NCBI GenBank assembly: GCA_934045075.1 | Contig: OW203734.1 | Coordinates: forward strand, 16,225,680-16,289,679 | Reading direction: 5' to 3' | Origin: Yponomeuta sedellus | Lineage: Eukaryota > Arthropoda > Insecta > Lepidoptera > Yponomeutidae | DNA: 64,000 nt | In this document: positions 44,917 to 56,759 of the stretch, piece after piece | Layout: every line of letters begins with the position of its first letter | How positions within the stretch are numbered: the first letter of the stretch is position 1 | Made by a program: the position numbers and the translations under genes | The notes under the pieces: model-generated | Told to the model about the DNA's origin: nothing | The model's database searches: none | What the model saw: the letters and a program-made list of their open reading frames with translations, nothing else

Positions 44917-45966
44917 ATGGAGTGGACTCGCAAAGAGGACAGAATAGCCGTAATTGCATTACATCGTTGCGGCCATCCACCGAAGACAATATTCAACTTG
45001 CTTCAAAATCTAAAAATCACGAAGAGGTTCGTGTACCGTACCATCAAGAGTTACAAAAAAACCTTTAGTGTCGATGACGAGAAAAGAACCGGCAGACCTC
45101 GTTCCGCTAGGACTCCAGGGGTCATCAAAGCAATCAAGGCGCGTATTGCGAGAAATCCCGTCCGCAAGCAGAAACTGATGGCTTTGGAGATGGGACTAAC
45201 CAGAAGTACAGTAAAAAAAGTACTAAATGAAGACCTGGGACTTCGAGCTTACCGAAAAAAGAGTGGACATCTTTTGAACGCGCGTTTGATAGCAATGAGA
45301 GCCAAGAAATGCAAAGTTTTGCTAAAGCGGTACGCAAGAAACAGACACCGCGATCCTGTTTACAGATGAGAAAATTTTTAACATCGAAGAGAAGTATAAT
45401 AAACAAAATGACAGGGTGTACGCTACCAGCTCTGCGGCCGCTGGAAAAGCCATTCCTAGAGTGCAGCACGGCCATCATCCGTCATCAATCATGATTTGGT
45501 TGGGAGTGTCCTACTACGGCCCTACTGAAGTGCATTTTTGTGAAAAAGGTGTCAAAACCAGTGCAAAAGTGTACCAGGACACTGTTTTAGATCGCTTGGT
45601 AAAAGATCTACCCCAGACGCTCTTTGGAGGACGGCCATTCGTGTTTCAACAGGACTCCGCACCAGCGCATAGGGCCAAAACTACCCAGGAGTGGTTCGAG
45701 CGCCAGAATATCGAGCTAATAAGACATCGAAATTGGCCCTCATCTAGCCCTGACCTCAATCCACTGGACTATAAAATTTGGCAGGAATTAGAGGAAAAGG
45801 TCTGTTCTAAACCTCACAAAAATTTGAACAGCCTAAAGTCATCATTAATTAATTAATGTCATCAATAGCAGCACGAACCATATCCATATATGGTTCGTGC
45901 TGCTATTGATGACTGGCCACAAAGGTTGAAGGCTTGTGTGAAAGATGGTGGCAATCACTTCGAATA
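44917..45966 (+). pseudogene. maT transposase, one frameshift and a palindromic insertion
   Basis: From ATG 44,917: a helix-turn-helix region (HRCGHPPKTIFNLLQNLKIT), a GRPRSARTP hinge and a second HTH (LMALEMGLTRSTVKKVL). A one-base shift near 45,350 moves to the frame with ILFTDEKIFNIEE (first Asp), FVFQQDSAPAHRAKT (second Asp) and SSPDLNPLDYKIW (third Asp). I count 37 residues between the last two aspartates: DD37D, the maT family. The frame stops at 45,856 in an inverted duplication (45,858-45,913). The expected ending (MVRAAIDDWPQRLKACVKDG) is readable after it. The enzyme would cut and paste the element at TA sites; this copy cannot make it. Confidence 0.88.
45858..45913. repeat. Perfect 26 bp palindrome, 4 nt loop, in transposase 3' end
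   Basis: The left arm 45,858-45,883 is the exact reverse complement of 45,888-45,913. The right arm is native coding sequence (MVRAAIDD), so the left arm is an inverted duplicate that replaced or displaced coding DNA. Confidence 0.9.
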
Positions 45967-46089
45967 AATTTTGTTTCATATATAAGCAAATTAAATAAGC
46001 TTTTTAAAAAAAAAAATTTTTTGGAATAACATCTGTAGTTTATATTTTATAGCCAATTTTGTTTGTGACAGACTTTAAGCACCGACTAG

Positions 46090-47365
46090 GTAGATGGAGA
46101 AGGTAGGCCCTAACAGGTTTATAAATGAACTAGCTAACCTACCTATTCTTTGTATATTATTGCAAAAAATTTGATGAAAATTGGTGCAGCCGTTTCGGAG
46201 GAGTGATTGTCTTGGCATCTTTTTGGATACATTTTCAAGCAAAAATATACCATTATAAATTTTAAAATATGTATTTTTACTAAGCGAATCACAATTAAGT
46301 ACAAAATGTGTGACCGTTTGGTGTTGTTGAGGAAACTGGCAACTTATGTCTCTTTCACAAACAAGGAGTTCGATAACTAACACAGTAACACGAGGTTTTT
46401 AATATTTGATGATATATAAAATAGACAGTTCACTATCCCAAATTAATCACAAAATCGTAATTAAATATCCTAGGTATAGATGTAATAAATTGTTCAATGC
46501 TCCTTGTTCCAAAACCAACCTTAAACAATGCTAATGCATTGTCTCTCTAGACTATAACAAATTGTCATCTTTATCTGTCGACATTTTCTCTGATAATGTT
46601 TATTAGGAAAAAGTCTAACAGGTTTTCAGATCAATAGTGCCTATGTATCTTATTTTTTATTTAAACTTTAGATTTAATTATGTTTACAGATTAATTGTTG
46701 ATTTATTAAATTCCGGATAAAATTTTGATAATTTAAACACTAGCAAAGGTGCATGCTGTGGTAACGTTAATCGGCTAGGCACTTACCTTAAAACCCTGTT
46801 ATATAGTTACGATATATTAGTGTACTAGCTACTGGTTGTCCTAATTAAATAAAAGAATTAGAACTTGATTGTGAGAAAATCGGTCTTGATGGACAGACTG
46901 ACAACAAGGCAATCCTATGAGAGACCCCTTCGAAAACCCTCAAAACGGGTCAAGTGACTTGCGACCTTAGGTTTCCGACCAAACAATCAAACTTTAACTT
47001 TGCAGTCAATAGTATGTACTCCCATACGACCTCCTCATTATGGGGTATAATCGCGTTAGATACCACAAAGAGATCGTAAAGTGTATTTTGGACGCGGTTG
47101 CATGATTTATTTTCGCACAAACCGCTGCTAAATTTAGAGAGACGCTCCAAGGCGCAGGCGTTTTGAGTCATCCTTTAAGTGCTCATTGATCACGACTGGA
47201 CGCAGCAATGTGACTCTGGGAGATACTCCTTTTTATAACACGACTTACAAATCATATACTATTTGTCTGTTTTACCTTCAATGAGCTTAATAATTGTGTT
47301 GATACGTTAAAAATCTTGTTGAATTTTTTTAGCCAGCAAGTAATAAAAAATAAATAAATCTACAA
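46090..47365. other. Intergenic, no gene recognised
   Basis: Contains a common repeat word (AATTGGTGCAGCCGTTTCGG at 46,179). A 73-codon minus-strand frame at 46,950-47,171 has unremarkable composition, and I cannot assign it. Confidence 0.35.
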
Positions 47366-47368
47366 ATT

Positions 47369-47492
47369 AAACCCGCGACCTCTGAGTAACCGTGCCAGAG
47401 GTTGCGGGTTCTAGTCCCGGCATGGTTGCAACTTTTAACCTCTAAATAGGTTTTTAAAATTGTCCTTTGCACGAGCTAGTGCATTAAAAATA
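47369..47492 (+). mobile_element. tRNA-headed SINE, 3' half with inverted duplication
   Basis: TGCCAGAGGTTGCGGGTTCT, AGTCCCGGCATGGTTGCAAC, then CCTCTAAATAGGTTTTTAAA: the family of 26.4-27.3 kb. The expected upstream part is replaced by AACCCGCGACCTCT, an inverted copy of AGAGGTTGCGGGTT (one mismatch) just downstream, again a snap-back arrangement. Confidence 0.7.
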
Positions 47493-47537
47493 ATATAATA
47501 AAGGTTAAAGATTATTTATTTGACTGCATCACTATAC

Positions 47538-47855
47538 AGTTCTGAGTGCGTAGTGCGAGTTTTTTAACTACTCGATCGCGTTAACATAAACTCATATTTC
47601 TATGGCATCGAGGAACCGCCACCTAGTGACAAATATGGAAATTAAAATTGCTGAGTGCGAGTTGTAATGGTTTACGTTGAGAAGTGAGCACGTTTACCAG
47701 CCCAAACACGAATGAACGCGAGTGCGAGTTGTACTGTGACAGCTTTTTACCAGTTCGAACGGTTAACTTACTCATACACACTACTCAATGCTCGATTAAC
47801 GCGGTAGTAAAGTTATTCGATTAGATCTGTCAAACTCGCACTAAGCACTCTGAAA
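47538..47855. mobile_element. MITE with GTGC(T/G)TAGTGCGAGTTT ends
   Basis: CTGAGTGCGTAGTGCGAGTT at 47,542 and, reversed from 47,852, CAGAGTGCTTAGTGCGAGTT. Related words (GAGTGCGAGTTGTA) recur inside. About 310 bp, non-coding. Target duplication unclear. Confidence 0.6.
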
Positions 47856-48200
47856 GAAAATAAAAACTGTCCTGTACTGAAACAAAATATGTTCAACGAA
47901 ATATTAAGTATGTCGGTCAAGTTATATTTTGAGTTAAAAGTGCTTTTATACCATTCAAATGAAGAGAGAAAACGGAACTTAAGACTTCCAGTATAAATGA
48001 AATGTAGTTCGTTTGTTAGCGCATCACTTGGGATCGGTTAGACCGATTTGGGTGAAATATCATTTTGACCACTAGTGAATGTTGATAAAGCAAAAGAGAT
48101 TCGACGTAGGAAGTGGCAGACACTGATCTCTGCTTACTTCTCTCAGATACAGCCGTGAGTTTGTCAGTGTGTGATGTCACAAGTCACATAGATTAGAAAT

Positions 48201-48486
48201 AAAATTAATATTTGGACAGGAGAACGCCTATCAGGTTAGCTATTATCCATAAAGTACCTACGTCACACTAAATTGGTGATACTTTGACCCGTCCCTGTCA
48301 CAGTTGGTCACATTTGTGAGACCTCCACTCCCTAGTGTCACGGAAAATTAATATTTGGACAGGAGAACGCCTATCAGGTTAGCTATTATCCATAAAGTAC
48401 CTACGTCACACTAAATTGGTGATACTTTGACCCGTCCCTGTCACAGTTGGTCACATTTGTGAGACCTCCACTCCCTAGTGTCACGG
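48201..48486 (+). repeat. Exact 143 bp tandem duplication
   Basis: 48,201-48,343 and 48,344-48,486 are identical, from AAAATTAATATTTGGACAGG to CCTAGTGTCACGG. Parts (ATCCATAAAGTACCTACGTC) recur inverted near 48,825-48,848, so the unit belongs to a larger imperfect inverted repeat (about 48.16-48.86 kb). Confidence 0.9.
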
Positions 48487-48934
48487 CAAATATTTTACAT
48501 CTAGAAATTATTAAATTAAAATTGCGGTTTCGAACTTAGATTCATTTCCATTTCAATTATTTTTTAACATTATTAACGTCATATTAAACACTTAAAAAAA
48601 AGAAAAGTAACGAAACTATTATTAACTATATAACTAAATTAATAATTATACTTTTTAAATGTTAAAAAGTAGAGTTTAGTATAGTTAATAATTTAGCGAT
48701 TTATTACGCGACTTAGGACTGCCGTGTTTTTTTTTCGGTATTTTGAGTAAAAAGTATGTCTGACCTCTCTCACGCCTTGTCAGCCCATGTCACACAAACA
48801 TCGTTGATAGGTCCCCCTTCCCTTAATGTGTGACGTACTTTATGGATGGTCCCTTTGCTGGTTAAACATGAATAAGTGCATTAAACAACGTTACTGTGTT
48901 CGCATAATATGCCAAATGGTTGAATGGCCATCAT

Positions 48935-49222
48935 ATTCGCGCCAGGTATCCAATAAAAGACGAAATCATCCAGCATTCAGAAGGACTCTCGATAGTCCCA
49001 AGTGGCCGGTCGTCACGTATCTTCGATCGCACACGATCCGCTACCGGGCTTGATATGATAATGCCATTGTGTTCGATATTAGGATTCACTTCGGATTCTG
49101 ATTACAACGACGGCGCACCCATACACTATAAGAGCAAGTACACATTACGATCAAATATACGTTCATCCGACTCAAGAGTTTGTCAGAAAGTCAATAACCT
49201 TGAAAAAGAAAAATCATATTAA
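48935..49222 (+). other. Orphan open frame, unassigned
   Basis: A frame open from before 48,935 to TAA at 49,222 encodes RYPIKDEIIQHSEGLSIVPS, then LCSILGFTSDSDYNDGAPIH. The composition is varied and protein-like, but there is no ATG in a good place and no family match that I recognise. It could be an exon, a retroelement fragment or chance. Confidence 0.2.
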
Positions 49223-49285
49223 AACAAAAAACCCTACTGCTTCAATCAGTGCAAATGACATTAACACATAATTAAAACTGTTTCT

Positions 49286-49375
49286 ATACGGATTTATGCT
49301 CGTTTATTACATTTTTACAATTTTCCAACGTTTCGGCACTTTTACAGGTGCCGTGGTCTCGGATGACTGAGGTGG
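49286..49375 (+). repeat. Retroelement tail, 'CCAACGTTTCGGCACTTTTACAGGTGCCGTGGTC' type
   Basis: CGTTTCGGCACTTTTACAGG followed by TGCCGTGGTC is a well-known lepidopteran repeat word, usually at retroelement 3' ends. From 49.4 to 51.1 kb I see no gene; a short ATG-rich frame at 50,817-50,915 (MDGFDEEYYRQFSS) is too small to judge. Confidence 0.45.
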
Positions 49376-51138
49376 ACATTAACACAGTCAACTTTAGTTA
49401 TATATAAGCTATCTAAATTAAATTTCGCCCGTGGAAAATGTGGAAATTTGTGACACAAAAAACAATGTTATGTATCATTTTGCATAGTATGCGACGATAT
49501 TTGTTGAACTTAACATTGCTTTAACGCCACAATAAAAATTTACAAAAGAACTAGATAAGTCAGTTGAATTTTCAACCTTATTAGCCGTCTTAGTCCAACT
49601 CATATTTTAGCAGTAGAGTTTTTGGTGCTTACAAGAAACAATTTTACCTGGCTGACGAGAGTGTTTTCCTCGTAGGTATGTCCGATTCATGTTCCCTGAT
49701 AGCGAAAATTCACATTTTTGCCGAATGATATTCAATCGATTCGTCGTGTTTGATATCTCAATCGATTCACAGGTTCTACAAAAACAGCATAAATCCAACA
49801 AAACAGCGAAAAATAGAAAAAATAAAATTGAAATAAAAAATACCAGCAACTGCTGAGCATTATCTACTAATCAACCAATCAACCAACCGAGGCAATGAGT
49901 TATATTGTTAATTATTATGAATTATTCTCGGAAGTCGGGTTGTTGGTTTTTTATTTAATTTGTACTTTTCAGTAACATCTTACATTTTTAACAACATCCG
50001 TCCGCCGTGTTATTTTTCTGTAACGTCATATAGCCAGTGACACTCGCGTTGTGAATATCTTTCATTTGACAAAATCTGCCACAACCTCTGGGCAGTCATA
50101 AGAAAACCTACAAACAATACATACGCGCGAAAAACAAAACACTCCTTTGCATTCGCAGTCGAGTAAAAATCGTCCAGAATACATGTGTCAATTTTGCTGT
50201 TCGTACAACGCACTTAAAATAATGATGGCAGACTACCACAATGTCCATGCGGATGTGTTTTAATAAAATTAAGCGAGTTAAGTCCTTTGTGAGTCAGACG
50301 AGGCGAGGACATAGGTAGGTATCCTTAAGTCGAAATTCATAACCGGGGCGTGGCATGAATCGCGAGTTTGTGATCAAGGACGGTATATTCAAAATAAGTT
50401 AGGTCAAAGCTACTTCTTTATGAACAATCTTAAAATCGTCACATAATCGCGACCCGTCTATCTTGTATCTCTATTGTCATTTCAGTTCTAAAAATAGCTT
50501 GCTTAATAATACTACTATTAAGTAGTTGTGCGCAAACGATACAAGAGTGATTTATTGAATTTCTTTCAAAGATCCTTCTTTTCGAAATATTTCTTATTTT
50601 TTATTAATACTTTTATTGCACTTACAAAAAGAAGTATCTTACAATGCGGCGGACTTAATTTCTAGCAGTTGTTCTTAGTAGTTCATGGTTTGTTATAATT
50701 CAGCAGGTCTTGGTTTAAGTTTAAGCTTAGTTCCAGTTCTCTTATCTTTTGACACGCGTTATGTCAAATGATGATTAATTAGTTGTTAAATTAATAACTA
50801 ACAGGACTATTTTTCTATGATGAATATGATGATGGACGGATTTGATGAAGAATATTATAGACAATTTTCTTCTATCGAGATAACAACGAACGGCGAAAAT
50901 GAAGAAGTCCTATGATGACTTAAAAGTTTTTCGTTTGTAATGAAATCAATTTAAGGACCTTACCGAGGGACTTATTTGCGATGTGAGATACAATGTGAGA
51001 TACTACGTAAAGTGTGAACGTATGTGAAATATTGACTTGAAGGAGACATAGTAGGTATAGTACAATAATTATGGAATGAATGAATATATTGTTTTTCAAA
51101 GCGTCCATTTCCAGCATTAATTCGCGAACTACGCGTCT

Positions 51139-51410
51139 TCTTCTTCTTCAGGCTATATTAGTCCACTGCTGGACAGAGCCCTCCCCTAATGAGCGCCATA
51201 GCGCAAGGTTGTGTCATCATTGGGAGGTAATGCCTATTATCCCCACGCTGGTCATGCGGGTTGGGGATCGCAGTTTGGTGGAATTGTATTGTAGGGGGCG
51301 CTGATGTTCACCCCCCGGTTTGTGTCCCTTAGTCGCCTTTTACGACACCCGCGGGAAGAATTTGGGTTGGTGCTATTCTCTAGGCCGACACCACACAGCA
51401 ACAACTACGC
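51139..51410 (+). repeat. Interspersed repeat, 'GTCCACTGCTGGACA ... CGCCTTTTACGACACCCGCG' family
   Basis: A TTC run, then GGCTATATTAGTCCACTGCT, TGCCTATTATCCCCACGCTG, TTAGTCGCCTTTTACGACAC and TTCTCTAGGCCGACACCACA. The shorter copy is at 1518-1580. A widespread non-coding lepidopteran retroelement sequence. Confidence 0.65.
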
Positions 51411-52324
51411 GTCTAGCTGTTTCTATTATAGAATTTATACTAGCTGACCCCGCAATCGTTGTTTTGCCACATAAACTATGGCCCAGACCTATCACATACA
51501 CAATATTCTTTTTGCCGTAATACCGTTTTTATATATTAGATTATGACGTTCACTTACGAGAGCTTGTCATAAAATATAATTTCATTGGATTTTCATTACG
51601 CCACCGATGAACCTAAGATGTTGTCGCGCTGCTCTACCGATGGGAATCGACTTATCCGTTAGCAATTGAAATGGCACCTACAAAGATTGCACACAATGGA
51701 AGTTAAGGCGATGTCATGTACTGTATCTAACTTCGGTTGTTGATTGCCGATAGAGTGTCAGGCGAGGCAATGACATCACCGAGACTAAGCCAGCTCTACC
51801 TACAATGTTTGCGCTCCTAACTCGTCGTGCCTGCTCGTCTCCACTCGATAATTAGCTAACATGTGAATTGCGACGTAAAAACAGCGGACAAAGGCGCTAT
51901 CACAATAGCTGATCTGCCAAATCCGCGTTATGTAAGTTCGCGGATGTGAAAGAAGCTAACGAAGCTGCTTCCCCTCAAGCACTGTACCTACTTAGTTGCC
52001 TTGTTACTCGTAAATAATATACATAATCAGATAAATGCATAGATAAACATTGAAATACATATAATACCTACCTGCGCTGTAGGATGCATTCTGCAGCACA
52101 GGCTGAGTGTTTGTCCGATTGCCAAAGTTCTACTTTAGAATATGATTAAAAGCATCTAAGAATTTTGGTGTCTAATAATCATAAAGCAAGTTTAAAACAT
52201 GTTTGTTCATATCAATAAACGGTTATTCATTCATTCATACCTAACACTAAAATTGATGATGATGAAACGAAAACGATCAATGATTCGGCCTCCGAATATG
52301 CCTCTGCATCTATGTAATGAGATG

Positions 52325-52690
52325 ATTTATACAGCGTCTAGTGGTATCTTCACTTACAATAGATGGGTGAAAGGACCACTCGGACGCTGCAGTGCCTGGG
52401 AGATTGTTTTAGGTTGTGTAGGCTTGCCCAGCACCTATACCATCCTGACAACTTAGTCGGCCTAACCCACAGGGAAGATTAGTTAATACGTGCGGAGCCA
52501 ACTAAGCCGCGGGTTTCCACACGATGTTTTCCTTCACAGTTAGCATCTGGTATTGAGACTACAAGTTTGCAAATGTACGTAACTTTAAAATTAAACAAAG
52601 TCACTGGTACATGCCCGCACTGGGTATCGAACCTAGGTCTCCCGCTTGCGAGTCCATTGTTCTACCCACTGGGCTACCATCGCTTACGAA
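52325..52690 (+). mobile_element. Retroelement tail/SINE with inverse tRNA-like end
   Basis: GATTTATACAGCGTCTAGTG, CGCTGCAGTGCCTGGGAGAT and ATACGTGCGGAGCCAACTAA match the minus strand of 56,090-56,270. GGTTTCCACACGATGTTTTC follows, and the segment ends with a tRNA-like sequence on the minus strand (B box GGTTCGATACC at about 52,625). Dispersed repeat. Confidence 0.6.
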
Positions 52691-53159
52691 TAGCCACACA
52701 TATATCTCGAATATGACGGACTGCTCCTATTATGCTCATACCAAGACCCGAACGATTGCAATAGTCTTAATCTCAAATTCCTTGATATCGCGAAAGTTAG
52801 GACAAGATTTGGTGCACATAAGCGCCTCTGAAGGTATCGACTCCTCGACTGTAGCAAATCGTGAAAATTTGCTTCAATTTCATGCGAAACATTCTGAAGA
52901 GTAATCATGAAAACAATGCAGCCTTATGTCATGCGTAATGTTCTGCAAGGTCGTCCAATAAATAAAATGCATGACGCGTTAGCAATGTAAAAATCGATGG
53001 AAACTCCGATAAACGAGCAGGATGGAGTGCACTAATGCCCTAGATATTCGTAATAAAATTACTAAATATGTGTACAAATTTATAGGTTTTTGCTGGAAAA
53101 CATTACACTAATATAACAAAGCGATAACTGTTACATTTGTGAAGTTATAGTAGCAATAC

Positions 53160-53335
53160 CGTTGCTACAGGCGAAGGAAAACATCGAGAGAATACCTGAG
53201 TGTCTGAGTAATTCAAATACCGCAGCGCTTGAAATTGCCAATCCGAGGTGGGCTCGGGTGGTAATTTAGCCCATACTCTCTCTCTCTGAGAGAAGGACTG
53301 TGCCCTGCAGTGGGACGTTTATAGCCTACATAAAA
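53160..53335 (+). repeat. Interspersed repeat, 'GTGGGACGTTTATA' family
   Basis: GGCGAAGGAAAACATCGAGA, GGTGGGCTCGGGTGGTAATT, CTGAGAGAAGGACTGTGCCC, TGCAGTGGGACGTTTATAGC. It matches the minus strand of 1-75. Confidence 0.7.
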
Positions 53336-53339
53336 GAAA

Positions 53340-55130
53340 ATGTTTACATGTCTACAAAAAGTAATCTCTGAGTCTACTCATCTTATTTAAAAAAATCTCT
53401 TACCTAATTTATCAATAGGTACTGACTTTCAGTATGGACATCGGCTATAAGTATAATATCTTTGGGCCAATGCGTGGGTATATTTAGTAAACGCTCTTGG
53501 TATAAGAAGCCAAACTTTACTATCACGATGAAACCCCTTCGCAGAAAGTGGAAGACAAAAATAGACCCACAAAGATCCATTGTATGACTTTATCTCGCTT
53601 TCTAGTGGCAATTGAGTTGTCTTGAAACTTGTAGCTTCTGCTCAAGTACACAGTAGCTAAAGGGGTCATGGGCTGCAAAGTCGCGCGAACAACTCAATAT
53701 GTCACGTTTCCGATGTAGCTCATCTGTTCTGGGTCATCATGACGTTGCAGCGGGAACTTTTCAACACAAGGCTCATCGGCGAGGTTGCTACATTTACTCA
53801 CACCGTGACTAAAGGTTGATAGTTAAAATACCAACTGTTTCCTAAATGTATCATCATTAGAAGACCTCTGAGATGTGCATGAGGATATTACCATGCAATT
53901 TGTTCATAAATAGCTTCATAGTCAACATAAATACTACTTAATGTTATAAATGAGAAAGAAACCAGTGGCTGTTTGTACATTCTTGGCAAAGAGATAGATT
54001 GCATCCTGAGGAAGGAAGTAGGCTCTTTTGAATCTTCTGTCTAAAAAAACCAATTCCACCTGAACGAAGTGGCTACTATCAAATAAAAAGAAATACGCGT
54101 TCAAGCCAGCCTTGGTGCAATACTCGCAGCGCACGTACCGTCGACGCCAACGCAACACGATTCGCTCGGTCTACTCACCTAAATACAAGGCATTCCGTGG
54201 ACACCAGCAGCGTTTGTGGCTCACGAACGCCCGCCCCCCTTACCTCTCATTCATGGTGACCAGTCGCAGGCTCGGGGAATGCCAAATATTATATCAGTCG
54301 GTCACGGGGCATTGCGACGCGACTACAAACACTACAGTTGGTACGCAGGCTGGCAGAGTACCTCTCACGCTCCAGTTACCACAAATAACATTAATTGTAT
54401 TGCATTCTAACTGCCGCGGATGTAGCCAAGCCTCGCGTTCCTCCTGCTTTATGTTATGGCAACGCTATTACAAGTCGTTCGCCGACAGAAAAGGGAACTT
54501 AAACTATCGAGCACTAGAATCGTTTGCGAGGGCTGCATTCTTTATTGATGGTCCTCTGTTGCAATACGCACAGCTGTAGCCGTTACCCAATTCCATGTAA
54601 GCCGCGCTAGTTGCGTAATGAAGACTTAGATAATTAGCTTCGGAAATTTTCTCTTCGTTTATTCACGGACTCCTGCCCCGCTTAATTGTGTGGATGAGAC
54701 GTTTCATGTAAACCATGTTGCTTTAGAAGGACGAAATATTTGCTCGATAAGCTTGTTAGCCTATCGGTTAAACCTACATATTTGTAGTGACAATGTGACA
54801 CAGAGACGCAAGGAAAATACTAATCTATTTTCTTGTCTTTATCGGCAAAAAGTAGATGTCGATGACATACTCTAGTCAAGAGGTAGTCGACTTTAATGAC
54901 CCTAATTGCATCAGGCGCAGTTGGCTGTGTCACTCAGTTGATTACACATATCTCTTTGCGTACAAAGGCCCTGCATTTATCTGATAAAACTATCTTCGAC
55001 GACGAGGAAAATGCATGTGGCTAATAAAAAAAGAACGTAAACTGCTGCTTCCTTACTAGGACCTTACACGACCTTTATACGTACAATTCTGTCGTTTTAT
55101 CAGCCCCCAACGTTTTGAAACGTTTTCTAT
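53340..55130. other. No gene recognised
   Basis: Contains a comparatively GC-rich block at 54.1-54.6 kb whose 155-codon plus-strand frame lacks an early ATG and resembles no family that I know. Confidence 0.3.
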
Positions 55131-55132
55131 TA

Positions 55133-55290
55133 TTTTTAAAAACCTATTTAGAGGCTAAAAAGTCTACCCATGCCGGGATTCGAACCCGCGACCTCTGGCT
55201 ATCCGTGCCAGCGCTCTTTCCAACTGTGCTAATGGGCGACTCACCGACATCAGTGAAATTTCGAACCTCTTTATAATATTCTCTGAATTT
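55133..55290 (-). mobile_element. tRNA-headed SINE, minus strand
   Basis: On the minus strand: GAGGTTCGAAATTTCACTGA, CGCCCATTAGCACAGTTGGA, AGCGCTGGCACGGATAGCCA, GGTCGCGGGTTCGAATCCCG, then TTAGCCTCTAAATAGGTTTT. Best-preserved tRNA-like region of the family here, with intact A-like and B boxes. Confidence 0.8.
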
Positions 55291-55555
55291 CTATTATTGT
55301 TATAGTTTGTCACCTATGTATGTCTGCATGTTGCATCATATTCTTAGCCGGATAGATATATTTTAGGTGTTTATTTTTATTTGGAAGTAAATTTAATCAG
55401 GATGGCTTAGGGATGGTCAAATATACATTAGCTCAGCCACGGCTAAGATCATCAGCTCAGATCAGCTGTCATGGCATTTTAGGGGTTCTCAGAGGCTATT
55501 TTAGCTAGAACCGTGTAGTTTTCACTGCAATATACCGTCTGGTTGCAATTATAAA

Positions 55556-55680
55556 TGAAATGAAAAGGTTTTATTCAAAGTAGCGCAGAAACTGCAGCTT
55601 AATGAACGTTACTATTCAAGCTAGGTGTCCATTTCAAGATCTTGATCATTTCGGAGAAAAAAAGGACAAAGAAACTCCAT
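55556..55680 (+). repeat. Interspersed repeat, copy 2 of 2
   Basis: Matches 43,764-43,900 (GAAATGAAAAGGTTTTATTC, AAAGTAGCGCAGAAACTGC, GTCCATTTCAAGATCTTGAT). Confidence 0.6.
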
Positions 55681-56089
55681 TCGAAGACTTCAGAATTTTG
55701 ATGATGGCGAGTAGGCGAGAAGCAGTCAACATTTTTGTGAATATTGCTTGTTACTTGAGGGAAAGTGTATCTTAAAAATATTCAATGTACTCTATTATTC
55801 GTAGCGTTCGGCGCTCGATAAACCATATTGCACAAAGTACTTGTATTCACATTGCTAAAGTTGTTTTTTAGCTCCATCACGCAGTGTAAACAAGAACGAG
55901 TGAGGTGTCAGTGACAACCATGATAGCGTATATTAATACGAGCGTGATTTCCTGTAGCCGGTCCAGCATCGGCTTACAGTAACTCGAGATGATGCACCAA
56001 TTTACACAACTATAACGGGTTGTAAATGTAAATAATGGGGAAACGGTATAAAAATTATGATTATGTAATAAAAGTGTTTGATCTATAGG

Positions 56090-56270
56090 AAAGATAATGT
56101 CAATACGTGTGGAGCCAACTAGGCCACTGGTCACATTAGCTGACATTATAGTGTAGGTGCTGTGCAACCCTTGTCCATCTAAAGATATGTCCCAGGCACT
56201 GCAGCGTCTCAGCAGACACTTCACCTATGCAGTGTAGGGAGAAATGGTCACTGGACGCTGTATAAATCGT
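56090..56270 (-). repeat. Retroelement tail, same family as 52.3 kb
   Basis: On the minus strand: GATTTATACAGCGTCCAGTG, GACGCTGCAGTGCCTGGGAC, AGTTGGCTCCACACGTATTG. Copies at 52,325 and, in part, 12,930. Confidence 0.65.
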
Positions 56271-56394
56271 GAAACATAAATGTAAAATGCCATAATGCAC
56301 TAAAAATCGCATTTTGGTGGCATATATCTATAACCAATATATTTCAGTTTAGTTTATTAATTTCCACGAGTAGAAATTATTGATGAAGCGAAGG

Positions 56395-56470
56395 CGATCT
56401 GTCAGGATCGTGGCAAGTGGCAGTAGCTTTTCTCTGCCTACCCCTCTGGGCTACAAGCGTGAGTTTGTTA
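56395..56470 (+). repeat. Interspersed repeat linked elsewhere to (CATA)n
   Basis: GATCTGTCAGGATCGTGGCA, AGTGGCAGTAGCTTTTCTCT, GCCTACCCCTCTGGGCTACA. Its minus-strand partner at 60,810-60,890 abuts the CATA array. Confidence 0.7.
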
Positions 56471-56759
56471 TAAATTATTTTGTAGGGGTTTATCTTTTAT
56501 TTCATAGCATAAAGTATGTTGATGGCAACAGCTTTAATATAATTATTTCTATTATTTTTATGTGCCTATAAATACTTTCCAAAAATCTGTCCATGTTTTT
56601 TAGACCTCTTATTTTCGGAGGAGCGCATGTTGCATAAAATCACCTAAGTGATGACACCGCATTCTCTATCATCGTTCACGGTCGCTAGATTTTCGATTAC
56701 TTCTTGACAAGTGGCTTACAAGGTGGACGGTCGTTTGTGTAATGTCTCTGCTAATAGGT

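Larger units (their letters stand above)
44780..46086 (+). mobile_element. maT (DD37D, Tc1/mariner superfamily) transposon with TA duplication
   Basis: The left end GTCGGTTCTTAAATACTGTC and the right end (reverse complement GTCGGTGCTTAAAGTCTGTC) are inverted repeats. TA precedes and follows (44,778-44,779 and 46,087-46,088), the mariner-type target. The 1.3 kb length is normal. It holds one transposase gene with a frameshift and a rearranged 3' end. Confidence 0.85.

Noticed and set aside
49607..49849. Membrane-protein-like minus-strand frame with hydrophobic N-terminus
   Set aside because: It opens with TTG; the nearby ATG is in a different frame, so the apparent signal peptide is not supported.
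54112..54579. 155-codon plus-strand frame
   Set aside because: No early ATG, no recognisable domain, and it sits in a GC-richer stretch where long chance frames are expected.
55133..55290. Functional tRNA gene on the minus strand
   Set aside because: The tRNA-like region is embedded in SINE sequence shared with four other places in the window.
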